A DNA stretch of 64,000 bases from Saccharomycopsis fibuligera x Saccharomycopsis cf. fibuligera (GCA_001936135.1 CP012819.1:1707501-1771500), one strand, 5' to 3'. Positions 11,185 through 22,784 are shown, counted from the first letter of the stretch. Notes: a model not told the origin generated them from the letters alone. Made by a program: numbers and translations.

Positions 11185-11535
11185 TGTTGAATTTCAAACA
11201 TGCGTTTTCCTTTGCCCCTTACCCTCTTCACTTTCCGATCCTTTAGCTTGTTTACTCTTTTTATTTTTTCATCCATGTGCATGGTATACAGTTCTGACGC
11301 ATGTGATTTGTTTACTTCTTCATGCCACTCTTATCACGCCACTCTTACCACGCCACTCCGATCTCAGTTTTGCCACCTATTTTTCTTACTTAACACGGAG
11401 CTTTCCCGCTTTTTCTTTTATCGTTCTCTACCTTTCTTACTTCTTCACCGAACTAAGCTTAACCAACTTTACTATCCTTATCTACTCTAATAAACCTTAT
11501 ATTTTTCACTTCTACTTTACACTCTACTTTTTACA
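11185..11535 (+). repeat. 3' LTR of CopA-1 (351-bp variant)
   Basis: Starts TGTTGAATTTC and ends TTTTTACA. About 90 bp of the central region with the CGTCTAGGTGCC repeats and hairpin are absent, and scattered differences set it apart from the 5' LTR, so the two did not arise from one recent insertion. Confidence 0.9.
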
Positions 11536-12163
11536 ACTACTCCTTCTGTATTTACCTTAATAAAGGTGCTTGGAAATGCATGGTTCTTCTTAAATCCTAA
11601 CTCAGTAAGATAGTCTGAAATGCTGTTGTGCCATAGATTGCCACTCTGTCGTAAACCGTGAAGAGCCTTGCGTAGTCGGTATATGACTTTGTCCCCGGGG
11701 TTTACCGGTACGTTACACTGGATACCTTGTGGTCTGTGGATATAGACCTCGTCTTGCAAATCAGCATTCAAATTGGCCGTAGTTACATCAATCTGTGCAA
11801 AATACCAGCTTTGCATTGCCGTAGCTGCTAGGATAGATCTGGCTATCTCCGCCCGGAGTGTTGGGGAATAGGTATTCACGAAAGTCTCGGAGTGTTGAAT
11901 ATCTCCTCGAGCGACTAATCGCGCCTTTTCTCGCCCGTCACTTTTTCGGGAGAAGACCCAGCGAGTGGGAATTGTTTTGCGCAATTTAGCCAGATCTGAT
12001 GTCACAATAGGGATGGGATCCCAGGTCATGAGTGATTTGTGTGACATTATTTCCCTTTTGATAGCACCATGCAACCCTGGTAATAGTGTGGCTGTTAGAT
12101 ACGACTTTGGTATGGATGCTAAAGCATGCACCTTTACTCGTTTTACCTTGAAGTTTGTGTTAT
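11536..12163 (-). pseudogene. CopC relic: Ty1-like copia reverse transcriptase fragment
   Basis: On the minus strand an open stretch encodes the first part of a Ty1/copia RT: RWVFSRKSDGREKARLVARGDIQ, then a QIDVTTA/NADL segment, EVYIHRPQG, and LRKALHGLRQSGNLWHN. The YxDD catalytic box is not in the fragment. Its sequence is clearly different from CopA and CopB and resembles the Ty1/Ty2/Ty4 branch. Both edges are cut by CopA LTRs (ends at 11535 and 12164), so it is the remains of an older element that CopA copies entered. Only a piece of pol is present. Confidence 0.85.
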
Positions 12164-12496
12164 TGTTGAATTTCAAACATTCATTTTCCTTTGTCGCTTA
12201 CCCTCTTCACTTTCCGATCCTTTACCTTCTTTACTCCTTTTATTTTTCATCCATCGTCAGGGTAAACCCTTCACCCATGCTCATGGTATACAGTTCTGGC
12301 GCATGTGATTTGTTTACTTTTTCATGCCGTCTAGGTGCCCCGTCTAGGTCTCCGTCTAGACGCCGTGCCGATCCTTACTGCAGCGTGAAAATTTTTCTTT
12401 TTCACGCCACTCTTATCACGCCACTCCGATTTCAGTTTTGCCACTTATTTTTCCTACTTAACACGGAGCCTTCCCGCTTCTTTTCTTTTATCTTTC
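12164..12496 (+). repeat. CopA-2 5' LTR, left piece
   Basis: First 333 bp of a 443-type LTR, cut after TATCTTTC by CopA-3. The rest of the LTR (about 109 bp) resumes at 48657 after a copy of the 5-bp TSD ctttc (12492-12496 and 48652-48656). This defines the outermost visible layer of the nest. Confidence 0.9.
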
Positions 12497-12923
12497 TGTA
12501 AAAAGTAGGATGTAAAGTAGAAGAGAAAAAATATAAGGTTTATTAGAGTAGATAAAGAAAGTAAAGTTGGTTAAGCTTGGTTCAGTAAAGAAGTAAGAAA
12601 GGTAGAGAACTATAAAAGAAAAGAAGCGGGAAAGCCCCGTGTTAAGTAAGAAAAATAAGGGGCAAAACTGAAATCGGAGTGGCGTGATAAGAGTGGCGTG
12701 AAAAAGAAAAATTTTCACGCTGCAGTAAGGATCGGCACCGCGTCTAGACGGGGCACCTAGACGGGGCACCTAGACGGGATGAAAAAGTAAACAAACAACA
12801 TGCGTCAGAACGGTATACCATGCACATCGGTGAAGGGTTTACCCTGACGATGGATGAAAAAAATAAAAGGAGTGAAGAAGGTAAAGGATCGGAAAGCGAA
12901 GAATGAATGTTTGAAATTCAACA
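12497..12923 (-). repeat. 3' LTR of CopA-3 (427-bp type)
   Basis: Inverted LTR: begins TGTAAAAAG, ends AATTCAACA. It is followed by the inverted polypurine tract (CACCCTCCC), which marks it as the 3' LTR of a minus-strand element. Confidence 0.92.
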
Positions 12924-13003
12924 CACCCTCCCAAACATGAATATGATAAAGGAAAATAAAGAAAGTAAATCGTGGTAGCAAAGGAAAGGAAAATAAAGGT
13001 CAA

Positions 13004-16000
13004 TCAATTGAAAATAAGGGAGCATAAAGTGGTGAAAGTGGTACGGTCGGTGGCTTTAGTGAGGATGTCAGCCATGTTAACCTTGGTGTTGACATAGTTA
13101 AGTTTGATGACCTTCTGTTCCACCAAAGTTCGGATGAAGTGGAATCTCACAGCAATGTGCTTGGTCTTTTGGTGTAGAGCTTTGTGTGCACTGAGGGTAA
13201 GCGCACTAAGGTTGTCGCTGGCACAGTTAATGTATGAGCAGTGGAAGCCAATTTCATTGAGAAGGTTCATAACATAGACACCGGTTCGAGCAGCATCGCT
13301 CAAGGCAACGTATTCTGCTTCCGCACTGCTGAAAGCAACACAGCTCTGCTTTCTGCTAGACCATGACACAATTTGGTTATTGATCATTACCAAGTGGCCA
13401 CTTTGCAGCTTTCTGTCCAGCTTGGAGGTAGCATAGTCGGAGTCGCTGAAGACAGTAATCTTGTACTCTTGTTCAGGCGGATAATCAGTGACAAGGCCGT
13501 CGGTTTTCGACTTGTCCAAGTACCGAAAGTCCTTGATATCCACATTACCAGCTTCAGGTCCGTAGACTAGACCTTTGTCTTTGGTTTCAATGAGGTAGTG
13601 AAACACCCTGTAAGCAGCTTTCAAGTGTGTGGCCCTTGCTTTGACAACAAACTGACTGAGAAGACTGATGGCAAAGGAAATGTCGCTTCTGACAGAGTTG
13701 GCAACGTAGAGTAATGTACCAACAATGGAGCGAAACTTTGTTTGCTCCGCATCTGACAATTCTGGTGAGTGCTCATCATAAGGATCAAAGCCTTTCACCA
13801 TTGGAGTTTCCACTTTGCCGAGCTTTGTGACACCGTGTTCCGTCATAATCTTGTCAATGAAGTTTAGCATGCTGAGCTTGATTGATCCATTAGCGAGCTG
13901 TTCGACCGTGACACCCAAGAAGATTTCAGGAAATCCCAAGTCTTTCATCTTGAACTTCAGACTAAGAGCAGCCTTGATGTCATCAACAATCTTGTGGGTC
14001 TTGCCACAGATAAGCAAGTCGTCCACATAAATAGCAACAAGACAATCCTTTCCTCTGAACAAGCATGGGTCTATAGCACTGGCTTGCAAACCGGCAGCAA
14101 CAAGAACCTTGGAGATTGTATCGTACCAGATCTTTGGCGACTGTTTCAATCCGTACAATCCCTTCTTCAATTTCCACAAATGCCCTTTTGGTGTGGACGT
14201 TCCAGCAGGTGGTCTAACAAACACGTCGAAGTCAATATCACCGTAGAGAAAAGCAGTAGAGGTGTCCATCTGGCACACGACATAGTTGTTCAAAGCAGCA
14301 AGCGCAAATGTGATTCGCATAGTGTCAAAGCTCATTACGGGAGCCCACGAGTTGAGGAAGTTGACACCTTTCTCTTGACTGAACCCTTTGCAGACCAAAC
14401 GCGCCTTGAAGCGCTCGCCACTTGGATCATCTTTAACAGTAAACACCCAGCGGGAGGCAATAGATTGAATGCCTGGAGACTCCTTGACTAGCTCATACAC
14501 ATTGAGATTGTCCAATGCAGACAACTCTTCGGCCATAGCAGCGATCCATCTCTCCTTCTCGCTTGAGTTGAGTACCTGATGATAGTTCTCTGGAATAAGA
14601 TACTTGGTACGGGCCACAGCAAGAAAAGCATGTTCCGCATCACTGAGATAACCACTAATGTCACTGTCTGGCTCTCCGTCTGTGAGAAACAACCTGGAAG
14701 GGCCTGCCTCAACTGCTTTGGGGCCTTCAATAGACCTGATAGGTATAGAGCCAACGTCGTTCAAGTACTGCTTCCCATGGTCAGCAAAAGCTTCTCTAGC
14801 ATCAGCCGCGCTAACATTCTTCTCGGCCATTGATTGGTAAGCGGCCTGGTGCTTAGTGATAGGAGTAACTGTGTTTGGGGCAAACTCAAGCATAAGCTTC
14901 TTGGTTGGCTTCCGGTTGATGATGGAAATAGGATCATCACTCAGTTCAGAGTCAGAAGCAGCGGCTCTTTTGACGGCAGCCAGAGTTTGTGGAACTGTAG
15001 CAACTGATTGCTGGTCTTCTGAGTCACTATGCTCCACCATAGAGTTATCCGACTCTGCAACAATTCTCTCATCATCGTCTTCCCTGCTTTCGGCACCTTG
15101 TTGAATATTCATGTCTTGGCCTTGAATAGAGACTTCACCAACAGGCAAACTAGGGGAACCACTGGAACCTGAATAACCTGAATAACCAGCAGAGCCACCA
15201 GCTGAGTATGTGACAGAGGATTCCCTTTCACCTTGCTTGAACGGATAAACATCAGGGAGAAAGTTGAACGCAGAGCTTCTCAAGATTCGGTATGTACTGT
15301 CTTCAAGGATGAAGGCAATGCTTGTAGTTTTGTGGAATCCCAAGAAAGTACCTTTGAGGTCTTTTCCAATAATCTTGTTCCCGGCAGTAAAGTTTTTCGC
15401 AAAGATGCGACAGCCAAATGGCGCAGTTGTACCCATGGCTTTTGAGCGGCCAGAAAATTCCTCGTATGGCGAAGGACCACCGTTTCTGGGCAAGTAGTTG
15501 TGCAAGAAGACAGCGTGGTTGAAGCAAAAATTCCAGTATTCCTTTGAGATACCGGAGCTGATCATCAAAAGTTTGACTTTCTCGATGATTGTGCGATTCA
15601 AACGCTCAGAGGAGCCATTCTGGTGGCTTGAGTAAGGCGCAGTGAACTCGGCTTCAATGTAGTCCTGACCTTGGTGGTCTCCAGCAAGAAACTTCTTGAG
15701 CAAAACAGTATCAAACTCGTTATCGGCACGGAACTTGACAATCTTCTTGCCTTGGTGTTGTAAGACATTGCTCATATACTGTAAGCATTCAATAGTCTTG
15801 GAGCTGATCTCCGACTTGTAGCGCAAAACCCTGACGACAGCAAAGCTGGAGCGTCTGTCAGAAACAATCAAGCCATAGATGTTGTTATGTGGGCCAAGCA
15901 CATCCGCTTGAATCATCTCCCCAATATCAAAGTCTTCTGGCTTGCTGTGGGAGTTGCCAGAGCGTTTTTGAACGACAGAGTTGCAGGTCTCGCAAGTCTT

Positions 16001-16636
16001 CAACACATTCTTGATCTCTTGGTCAGTGAAGCCCATGTGTTTGATGATAGCTTTCAACTGCTTAAACTTGGCATGTCCGTTTGCAATGTGGCATTGCATA
16101 ATGTCTTTGGCACCGTCTGTATCACCAAGCAAAACCAAATCCGTAGCAGGAGAGTTGACAACGGTTCTAACCGAGGCGGGGTCAACAACCCAAAATTTTC
16201 CATGCTTGGGAACTTGAATCACTTGATTGCCTCTGGAGATCAATCCACAGTGTTTGGTTAAGTGGATTTCATAGTCCTTCTCAGTTAACTTGTGGCAGCT
16301 AAGCAAGTTTCTCGGAGCCTGTTCAATAAGCTTTGCATCTTCGACCTTGAGGTTTCCAATGCTAACAGTGCCTTCAATAACACAATTAGTAGTGCTGCTG
16401 ATTCCTTGAACAGTGACGTTCGAGACCTTCTTGTCCAGCAACAATGCTCCGTCGTTGACAACATTGATACCAGCACCGCTGTCTAGAACAAAACGTTTGT
16501 CGGCAGCATCGTCGGCGAGATAGACCTCTTCAACAAAGTGAGTCTCTTCGCCAGGCTCAGGCAGCTCAGTCGAAGTGTCAATGACAATCTGACCGTCACC
16601 GTTGTTAATGACTTCAGCACCAAGTGGGACTTCAAC
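13004..16636 (-). pseudogene. CopA-3 pol region
   Basis: Minus-strand part of the CopA-3 body from the end of Gag to the RNase H stop: protease DSGAG, integrase HHCC and DDE, the Gly/Ser/Tyr linker, RT with AIYVDDLLI, RNase H with SDSDYATSK. Gag lies on the other side of CopA-4 at 47310-48139. The body is separated from its Gag part by the nested insertion, so it is not functional as it stands. Confidence 0.9.
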
Positions 16637-17063
16637 TGTTGAATTTCAAACATTCATTCTTCGCTTTCCGATCCTTTACCTTCTTCACTCCTTTTATTTT
16701 TTTCATCCATCGTCAGGGTAAACCCTTCACCGATGTGCATGGTATACCGTTCTGACGCATGTTGTTTGTTTACTTTTTCATCCCGTCTAGGTGCCCCGTC
16801 TAGGTGCCCCGTCTAGACGCGGTGCCGATCCTTACTGCAGCGTGAAAATTTTTCTTTTTCACGCCACTCTTATCACGCCACTCCGATTTCAGTTTTGCCC
16901 CTTATTTTTCTTACTTAACACGGGGCTTTCCCGCTTCTTTTCTTTTATAGTTCTCTACCTTTCTTACTTCTTTACTGAACCAAGCTTAACCAACTTTACT
17001 TTCTTTATCTACTCTAATAAACCTTATATTTTTTCTCTTCTACTTTACATCCTACTTTTTACA
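16637..17063 (+). repeat. 5' LTR of CopA-4 (427-bp type)
   Basis: Begins TGTTGAATTTC, ends TTTTTACA, followed by the tRNA-Tyr-type PBS at 17064-17078. Left flank tcaac is half of the TSD pair. Confidence 0.93.
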
Positions 17064-17151
17064 GATTTACAGTCTGGCTTAACATCAAAACAAAAAAAAA
17101 AAAATTAAAAAAATCAAAAAATCAAAAATCAAAAAAAAAAATTTTTCTACC

Positions 17152-19454
17152 ATGTTCATCTTTGGAGACTTTGATATTGCTGACGGTGCTTACAAAGCGA
17201 GACTTGATGGAATTACCAAGTTGAAGGTCAGGCCAATTACTCAATGGTTCCAGTACCCGTTATTAAGATCATTCCTTAGAAATAAGTTGAGAGTTATTAT
17301 CAATGATGTCACTGCCATCGACGTTGAGCGTATGTTAGACTCCGAAGAGTTTGACTACTACCCACCAAAACTTGGCGATGTTATCTATCAACTCATCCAG
17401 AAAAAAGTGGACCCATTGTTATTGAAAAACTACGAACGATGCACCGAGGGCTTTGATTTGTTGAAGACCATCAACGCAAAGTGCAAGACAATTGACTCTT
17501 TCTACATTGTCAAGATCTTCCACGACTTTGTCCATGAGGCCGTCCTTGCTAGAGACTGCGAAGCTATGGCAGACTACTTGGAGATCTTCAAGTACTACTA
17601 CAAGGATATCAACTTCTGCAATCTTGGCGGTATTCTTGGTTTCCACCTACTTGACAACAAGAGTCTTCATGTTGCTCTCAGCGAAAAGAACTTGCTTCGC
17701 GATGCTCGTGGGTTGCTTAACACTTCGTTTTATGATGCTATGGAAGCCTCCAATGATCTTGCTGCCAGAGACTTGGTCCAGATGGACACTTCCTCTCGTC
17801 CAAAGTTGCCACCGAACGAGGAGTTGGTTCAGTTGGCTGATGCGAAACTGAAAAAGAAACCTGTTTTCCTCATCAAGTGTTACAGCTGCGGCAAGCTTGG
17901 CCACTACAGCAACGAGTGCTACAAAAACAAGAACAGAAACCAGTCACACAAGGGACGCAAGGAGCTTGTCAACCTCGTTGAAGTCCCACTTGGTGCTGAA
18001 GTCATTAACAACGGTGACGGTCAGATTGTCATTGACACTTCGACTGAGCTGCCTGAGCCTGGCGAAGAGACTCACTTTGTTGAAGAGGTCTATCTCGCCG
18101 ACGATGCTGCCGACAAACGTTTTGTTCTAGACAGCGGTGCTGGTATCAATGTTGTCAACGACGGAGCATTGTTGCTGGACAAGAAGGTCTCGAACGTCAC
18201 TGTTCAAGGAATCAGCAGCACTACTAATTGTGTTATTGAAGGCACTGTTAGCATTGGAAACCTCAAGGTCGAAGATGCAAAGCTTATTGAACAGGCTCCG
18301 AGAAACTTGCTTAGCTGCCACAAGTTAACTGAGAAGGACTATGAAATCCACTTAACCAAACACTGTGGATTGATCTCCAGAGGCAATCAAGTGATTCAAG
18401 TTCCCAAGCATGGAAAATTTTGGGTTGTTGACCCCGCCTCGGTTAGAACCGTTGTCAACTCTCCTGCTACGGATTTGGTTTTGCTTGGTGATACAGACGG
18501 TGCCAAAGACATTATGCAATGCCACATTGCAAACGGACATGCCAAGTTTAAGCAGTTGAAAGCTATCATCAAACACATGGGCTTCACTGACCAAGAGATC
18601 AAGAATGTGTTGAAGACTTGCGAGACCTGCAACTCTGTCGTTCAAAAACGCTCTGGCAACTCCCACAGCAAGCCAGAAGACTTTGATATTGGGGAGATGA
18701 TTCAAGCGGATGTGGTTGGCCCACATAACAACATCTATGGCTTGATTGTTTCTGACAGACGCTCCAGCTTTGCTGTCGTCAGGGTTTTGCGCTACAAGTC
18801 GGAGATCAGCTCCAAGACTATTGAATGCTTACAGTATATGAGCAATGTCTTACAACACCAAGGCAAGAAGATTGTCAAGTTCCGTGCCGATAACGAGTTT
18901 GATACTGTTTTGCTCAAGAAGTTTCTTGCTGGAGACCACCAAGGTCAGGACTACATTGAAGCCGAGTTCACTGCGCCTTACTCAAGCCACCAGAATGGCT
19001 CCTCTGAGCGTTTGAATCGCACAATCATCGAGAAAGTCAAACTTTTGATGATCAGCTCCGGTATCTCAAAGGAATACTGGAATTTTTGCTTCAACCACGC
19101 TGTCTTCTTGCACAACTACTTGCCCAGAAACGGTGGTCCTTCGCCATACGAGGAATTTTCTGGCCGCTCAAAAGCCATGGGTACAACTGCGCCATTTGGC
19201 TGTCGCATCTTTGCGAAAAACTTTACTGCCGGGAACAAGATTATTGGAAAAGACCTCAAAGGTACTTTCTTGGGATTCCACAAAACTACAAGCATTGCCT
19301 TCATCCTTGAAGACAGTACATACCGAATCTTGAGAAGCTCTGCGTTCAACTTTCTCCCTGATGTTTATCCGTTCAAGCAAGGTAAAAGGGAATCCTCTGT
19401 CACATACTCAGCTGGTGGCTTTGCTGGTTATTCAGGTTATTCAGGTACCAGTGG
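17152..19454 (+). pseudogene. CopA-4 gag, protease and integrase region
   Basis: Forward coding body from MFIFGDFD through the zinc knuckle (CYSCGKLGHYSNEC at residues 243-256), protease DSG at 327-329, integrase HHCC and DDE (with SSHQNGSSERLNR), to the Gly/Ser/Tyr linker, where CopB-1 is inserted (TSD agtgg). A further 285 bp of this body is at 35731-36015, after CopB-1. The remaining RT and RNase H are those shared with CopA-6. Confidence 0.9.
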
Positions 19455-19998
19455 TGTTGTAGTTTGATAAACCTATCACTTGACATAACGTTATATCCTG
19501 AAAATGAATCACAAAACACTTGTTGTTATTAACTATATCCTATATATGAATAACATCAATCAGTCACAAAGATGGAGGAGACGCCCCTTATTTATAGTCA
19601 GTCAGGGTGGCTGTGCCGGGACTGATGCATGACTAGTGTGGCCACATAGAATCTTCTAGAATATTCCGGAACTGCACGGATATGCACGGAAATGTATGGA
19701 ACATCATGGAACTTCTTGGAACATCATGGAACTTCATGGAACACTATGGAACACTATGGAACTTCATGGAACATTATGGAACTTCATGGAACATTATGGA
19801 ACTTCATGGAAGATTCTAGAGCTTTCTCGTATATGTCTCGTATATTATGCAACCTTCTAGAATGTTCTCGAACAATCTCGTATTTTCTCGTATATCGTGG
19901 AACATTCTAGAACAGCATCGAATCCTCTGGAAACTCATGGAATATTCTAGAACTTTCTAGAAGCAACTGGATCTATCTTTGAATTATTACTCACAACA
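19455..19998 (-). repeat. 3' LTR of CopB-1
   Basis: 544 bp. On the plus strand it begins TGTTGTAGTTTG and ends CTCACAACA, so it has TGTTG...CAACA inverted ends. It is followed by CTCTCTCTT, the inverted polypurine tract. It serves here as the reference copy for the heat-shock-element array described separately. Confidence 0.93.
19649..19962. promoter_or_regulatory. Heat-shock-element array in CopB LTR (reference copy)
   Basis: Alternating GAA and TTC triplets with exact 2-bp gaps (5-bp register) are the binding site of heat shock factor Hsf1. Perfect runs: five units at 19649-19671 (GAA TTC GAA TTC GAA), four at 19855-19872, three at 19900-19912, five at 19940-19962. From 19661 to 19810 fifteen blocks of exactly 10 bp end in GGA, fourteen of them followed by A, giving nGAAn every 10 bp, which is the step-type element. 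A further near-perfect run, 19809-19826, stays in the same register. In element orientation the array lies upstream of a TATA box (TATAAATAA, minus strand, 19588-19596). The motif reading is direct; the response to heat is inference. Confidence 0.8.
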
Positions 19999-22357
19999 CT
20001 CTCTCTTAATTCAAAGTCTCGCATCCCACAATAACCACGTAGTAGTTGGAACTGGTCGGCCGGTATGGCTTTGGTAAAGATATCGGCAACCATGACTCCA
20101 GTTGATAAGTACTCTAATTGAATTCGGCCCTTGGCAATATGGTCCCTGATGAAATTCAACCTGATGTCAATGTGCTTCGTTCTGTGATGGGAGCTAGGGT
20201 GTTTGGCTATTTCAATGCAGCTCTGGTTGTCGTCGTACATCTTGACAGACTCAATTGCAATGCCAAACTCGTTGAACAACTGCCTTAGCCATAAGCCTTC
20301 TTTGGCACCCTCACACAATGCCATATACTCTGCTTCAGCAGTAGACAATGCAACCGTTGGCTGCTTCTTCGATCTCCAAGTTATTGCACCACCAGCATAT
20401 TTGAACACAAAACCGGTGGTGGACTTCCTCGTAGCCTTGTCGTTTGCCCAGTCTGCATCACAGTAGCCCTGTAAGCGAGTTGTCTGGTTGTGGCTTTGAT
20501 AAAATAAACCAACATCTGCTGTGCCTTTCAAATATCTTAGTACTCGTTTCGCAGCACGAAGGTGGACCTCCTTGGGCTCTTTGAGGTATCTCGACAATAC
20601 ACCAACAACGTAGCTTATGTCTGCTCTGACCGTATTAGCAGCAAACAAGAGCTTTCCAATAATGGATCTGTACCTAGTAGCATCACAGTCTTTACTGCCT
20701 GTGTCCGCGCTCGTCAAGTCCTGTCCGACAACTGCTGGTGTGGGTTCACTGTGACAGTCTTGCATTCCAAACTCGCTAAGCAACGACTGAATGTAGTCTC
20801 GAAGACTCAACTTGATCCCACTCTCTGTCTGCTCAATGTTCATACCTAGGAACTTCTTTGTAGCACCCAAGTCTTTCATTTTAAACTCATTCATTAGCTC
20901 TGTTTTCACAATGTCTATTGCTTCCTTGGTGCTACCAGCAATAAGCAAATCATCCACATATAGCGCAACCATCACAAAGGACTTTTCACTTTTGCGAGTG
21001 TATAGGCAATACTCAGCTTGATTCCGTCTGAAGCCTAGCTTTGCCAAGACGCCGTTGATCTTGTCATTCCACACAAGAGGAGCCTGTTTCAAACCATACA
21101 AGCTCTTCTTCAATCTGAGCACTTTATCTTCATTGCCCTTTGCAACATAGCCTTCTGGTTGTGTCATGTATAATTCTTCCTCAAGCTCACCATTCAAGAA
21201 CGCAGTCTTCACATCCATCTGATGAACCTGTAATCCTTTCAGAGCAGCGACAGCCAACATAATTCGGATGGACTCGTAACGAACAACGGGAGCAAACGTT
21301 TCATTGTAGTCGATACCTTTCAATTGCGAGAACCCACGAGCAACTAATCTTGCCTTGTGTAAGCCACCATCCTTGATTGTGAACACCCACTTGCAGGTGA
21401 TTGGCTTTCGCCCTTCCGGCAAAGTCACCAACTCATAGGTGCTATTGTCTTTGTGTGCTTCGATTTCTTTTTCACACGCTTCCTTCCACTGATCCCGTTC
21501 GTCGGTCTGCATTGCACTTTTGTAACTCATTGGCACATTCTCGGTGACTGCACTGCCAGCCATGTAACAAGTAGCAGCAAGGTTTGCTTCGTAGCCCAAT
21601 AGCCTCTGCGAGTCACTCAGTTCTGATTCACTAGTATCTTCATCATCGTCGACCTCCTCAACAGTTGGTTCAATCTTTGGAGTGAGCAATGGAACCACGG
21701 CGCTTTCGCCAGTGGACCCATGCGGAACAAACGGGATAATGTCGCCGGTGGCAACTTTTCTAACTTTTGTCTCTGGTTTAGGCAATTCCCTCTCTGAATC
21801 GGAACTGGAGGACGAGGCTTCATATTCATCGTGGACCTCTTCAAGAACGTCGAACGGGTTTCTGGTTATTAAAGTCTTTGGAGCAACATGAGTTTTTGGT
21901 CTGGGTCTCTTCCGTTTCACTTGTACCGGCAGGAAGCCATCTTTGCCAGTATCCGAGGGGACATCATCGTCACTATTGTCAACGTGTACGTCAGTGTCGT
22001 CTTCAGCAGTGCTTTCATCTTCGCCAGTGCCAGCAGTATCAGCGGCTGTCACATCGGCTGGGATAAGGTCCTCATCCTGTACAGCAGTAACCGGTGAAAT
22101 GCCTGGCGCAGCGACAGACCCGTAGGTGGTAGTAGACACATTGTCAGCCATAGGCGCAGGGGTAGCCCACTTGAAAAACGAATGTTGTTCATCAAACGTT
22201 ACTTGTGCCGAGACAACTATCTGCCCGGCATCAGAATCATACATCCTGTATGCTTTGTGATCTCTGTCGTAGCCCATCATGGCACACTTCTTCGAAGTTG
22301 CACTTAGCTTGCCATGTCTCAATGCAGCTGGCACAACACAATATCCAATGCATCCAA
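19999..22357 (-). pseudogene. CopB-1 pol, C-terminal part
   Basis: Minus-strand part of the CopB-1 body: end of integrase, acidic linker, RT (QMDVKTAFLNGE, KSLYGLKQAP, ALYVDDLLIAGS), RNase H (CDADWANDKATRKSTTG) and the C-terminal tail, which reads on into the 3' LTR. CopA-5 cuts it on the right (TSD tccaa). It is separated from its Gag by nested elements. Confidence 0.9.
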
Positions 22358-22784
22358 TGTTGAATTTCAAACATTCATTCTTCGCTTTCCGATCCTTTAC
22401 CTTCTTCACTCCTTTTATTTTTTTCATCCATCGTCAGGGTAAACCCTTCACCGATGTGCATGGTATACCGTTCTGACGCATGTTGTTTGTTTACTTTTTC
22501 ATCCCGTCTAGGTGCCCCGTCTAGGTGCCCCGTCTAGACGCGGTGCCGATCCTTACTGCAGCGTGAAAATTTTTCTTTTTCACGCCACTCTTATCACGCC
22601 ACTCCGATTTCAGTTTTGCCCCTTATTTTTCTTACTTAACACGGGGCTTTCCCGCTTCTTTTCTTTTATAGTTCTCTACCTTTCTTACTTCTTTACTGAA
22701 CCAAGCTTAACCAACTTTACTTTCTTTATCTACTCTAATAAACCTTATATTTTTTCTCTTCTACTTTACATCCTACTTTTTACA
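22358..22784 (+). repeat. 5' LTR of CopA-5
   Basis: 427 bp, TGTTGAATTTC...TTTTTACA. It contains tandem CGTCTAGGTGCC units (22503-22540) and a hairpin GCGTGAAAA/TTTTCACGC at 22561-22585, both typical of the family. Confidence 0.94.

Larger units (their letters stand above)
6125..11535 (+). mobile_element. CopA-1, Ty1/copia LTR retrotransposon (broken, recombined ends)
   Basis: A CopA copy with both LTRs, PBS, A-rich leader, one long gag-pol frame and a polypurine tract. Domain order (PR-IN-RT-RNase H, integrase before RT) is that of Ty1/copia. From the ATG at 6647, Gag carries a zinc knuckle CX2CX4HX4C at residues 243-256, protease DSGAG follows at about 327, integrase HHCC at about 458-493 and DDE core at about 519-618, RT with YVDD at 1147-1148, and RNase H with its first aspartate near 1340; the body is about 1485 residues long. 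I see about one break in the coding body. The two LTRs differ strongly (443 bp against 351 bp) and the flanks do not match (acatc against actac), so the copy is probably the product of recombination between two insertions. Confidence 0.93.

Noticed and set aside
16791-17108. 105- to 178-codon frames through the CopA LTR (MPRLGAPSRRGADPYCS...)
   Set aside because: Present in every CopA LTR on both strands because the LTR is short of stops in one frame. Hydrophobic but without a known domain, and it changes length from copy to copy.
19661-19820. CRISPR array or centromeric satellite
   Set aside because: The unit is 10 bp without spacers, confined to the CopB LTR; it is part of the promoter array of the element.
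19692-19910. 72-codon frame in the CopB LTR (MYGTSWNFLEHHGTSW-type), present in each LTR copy
   Set aside because: It is a by-product of the 10-bp GGAA repeat read in frame; no start context, no family, and the DNA repeat explains it fully.
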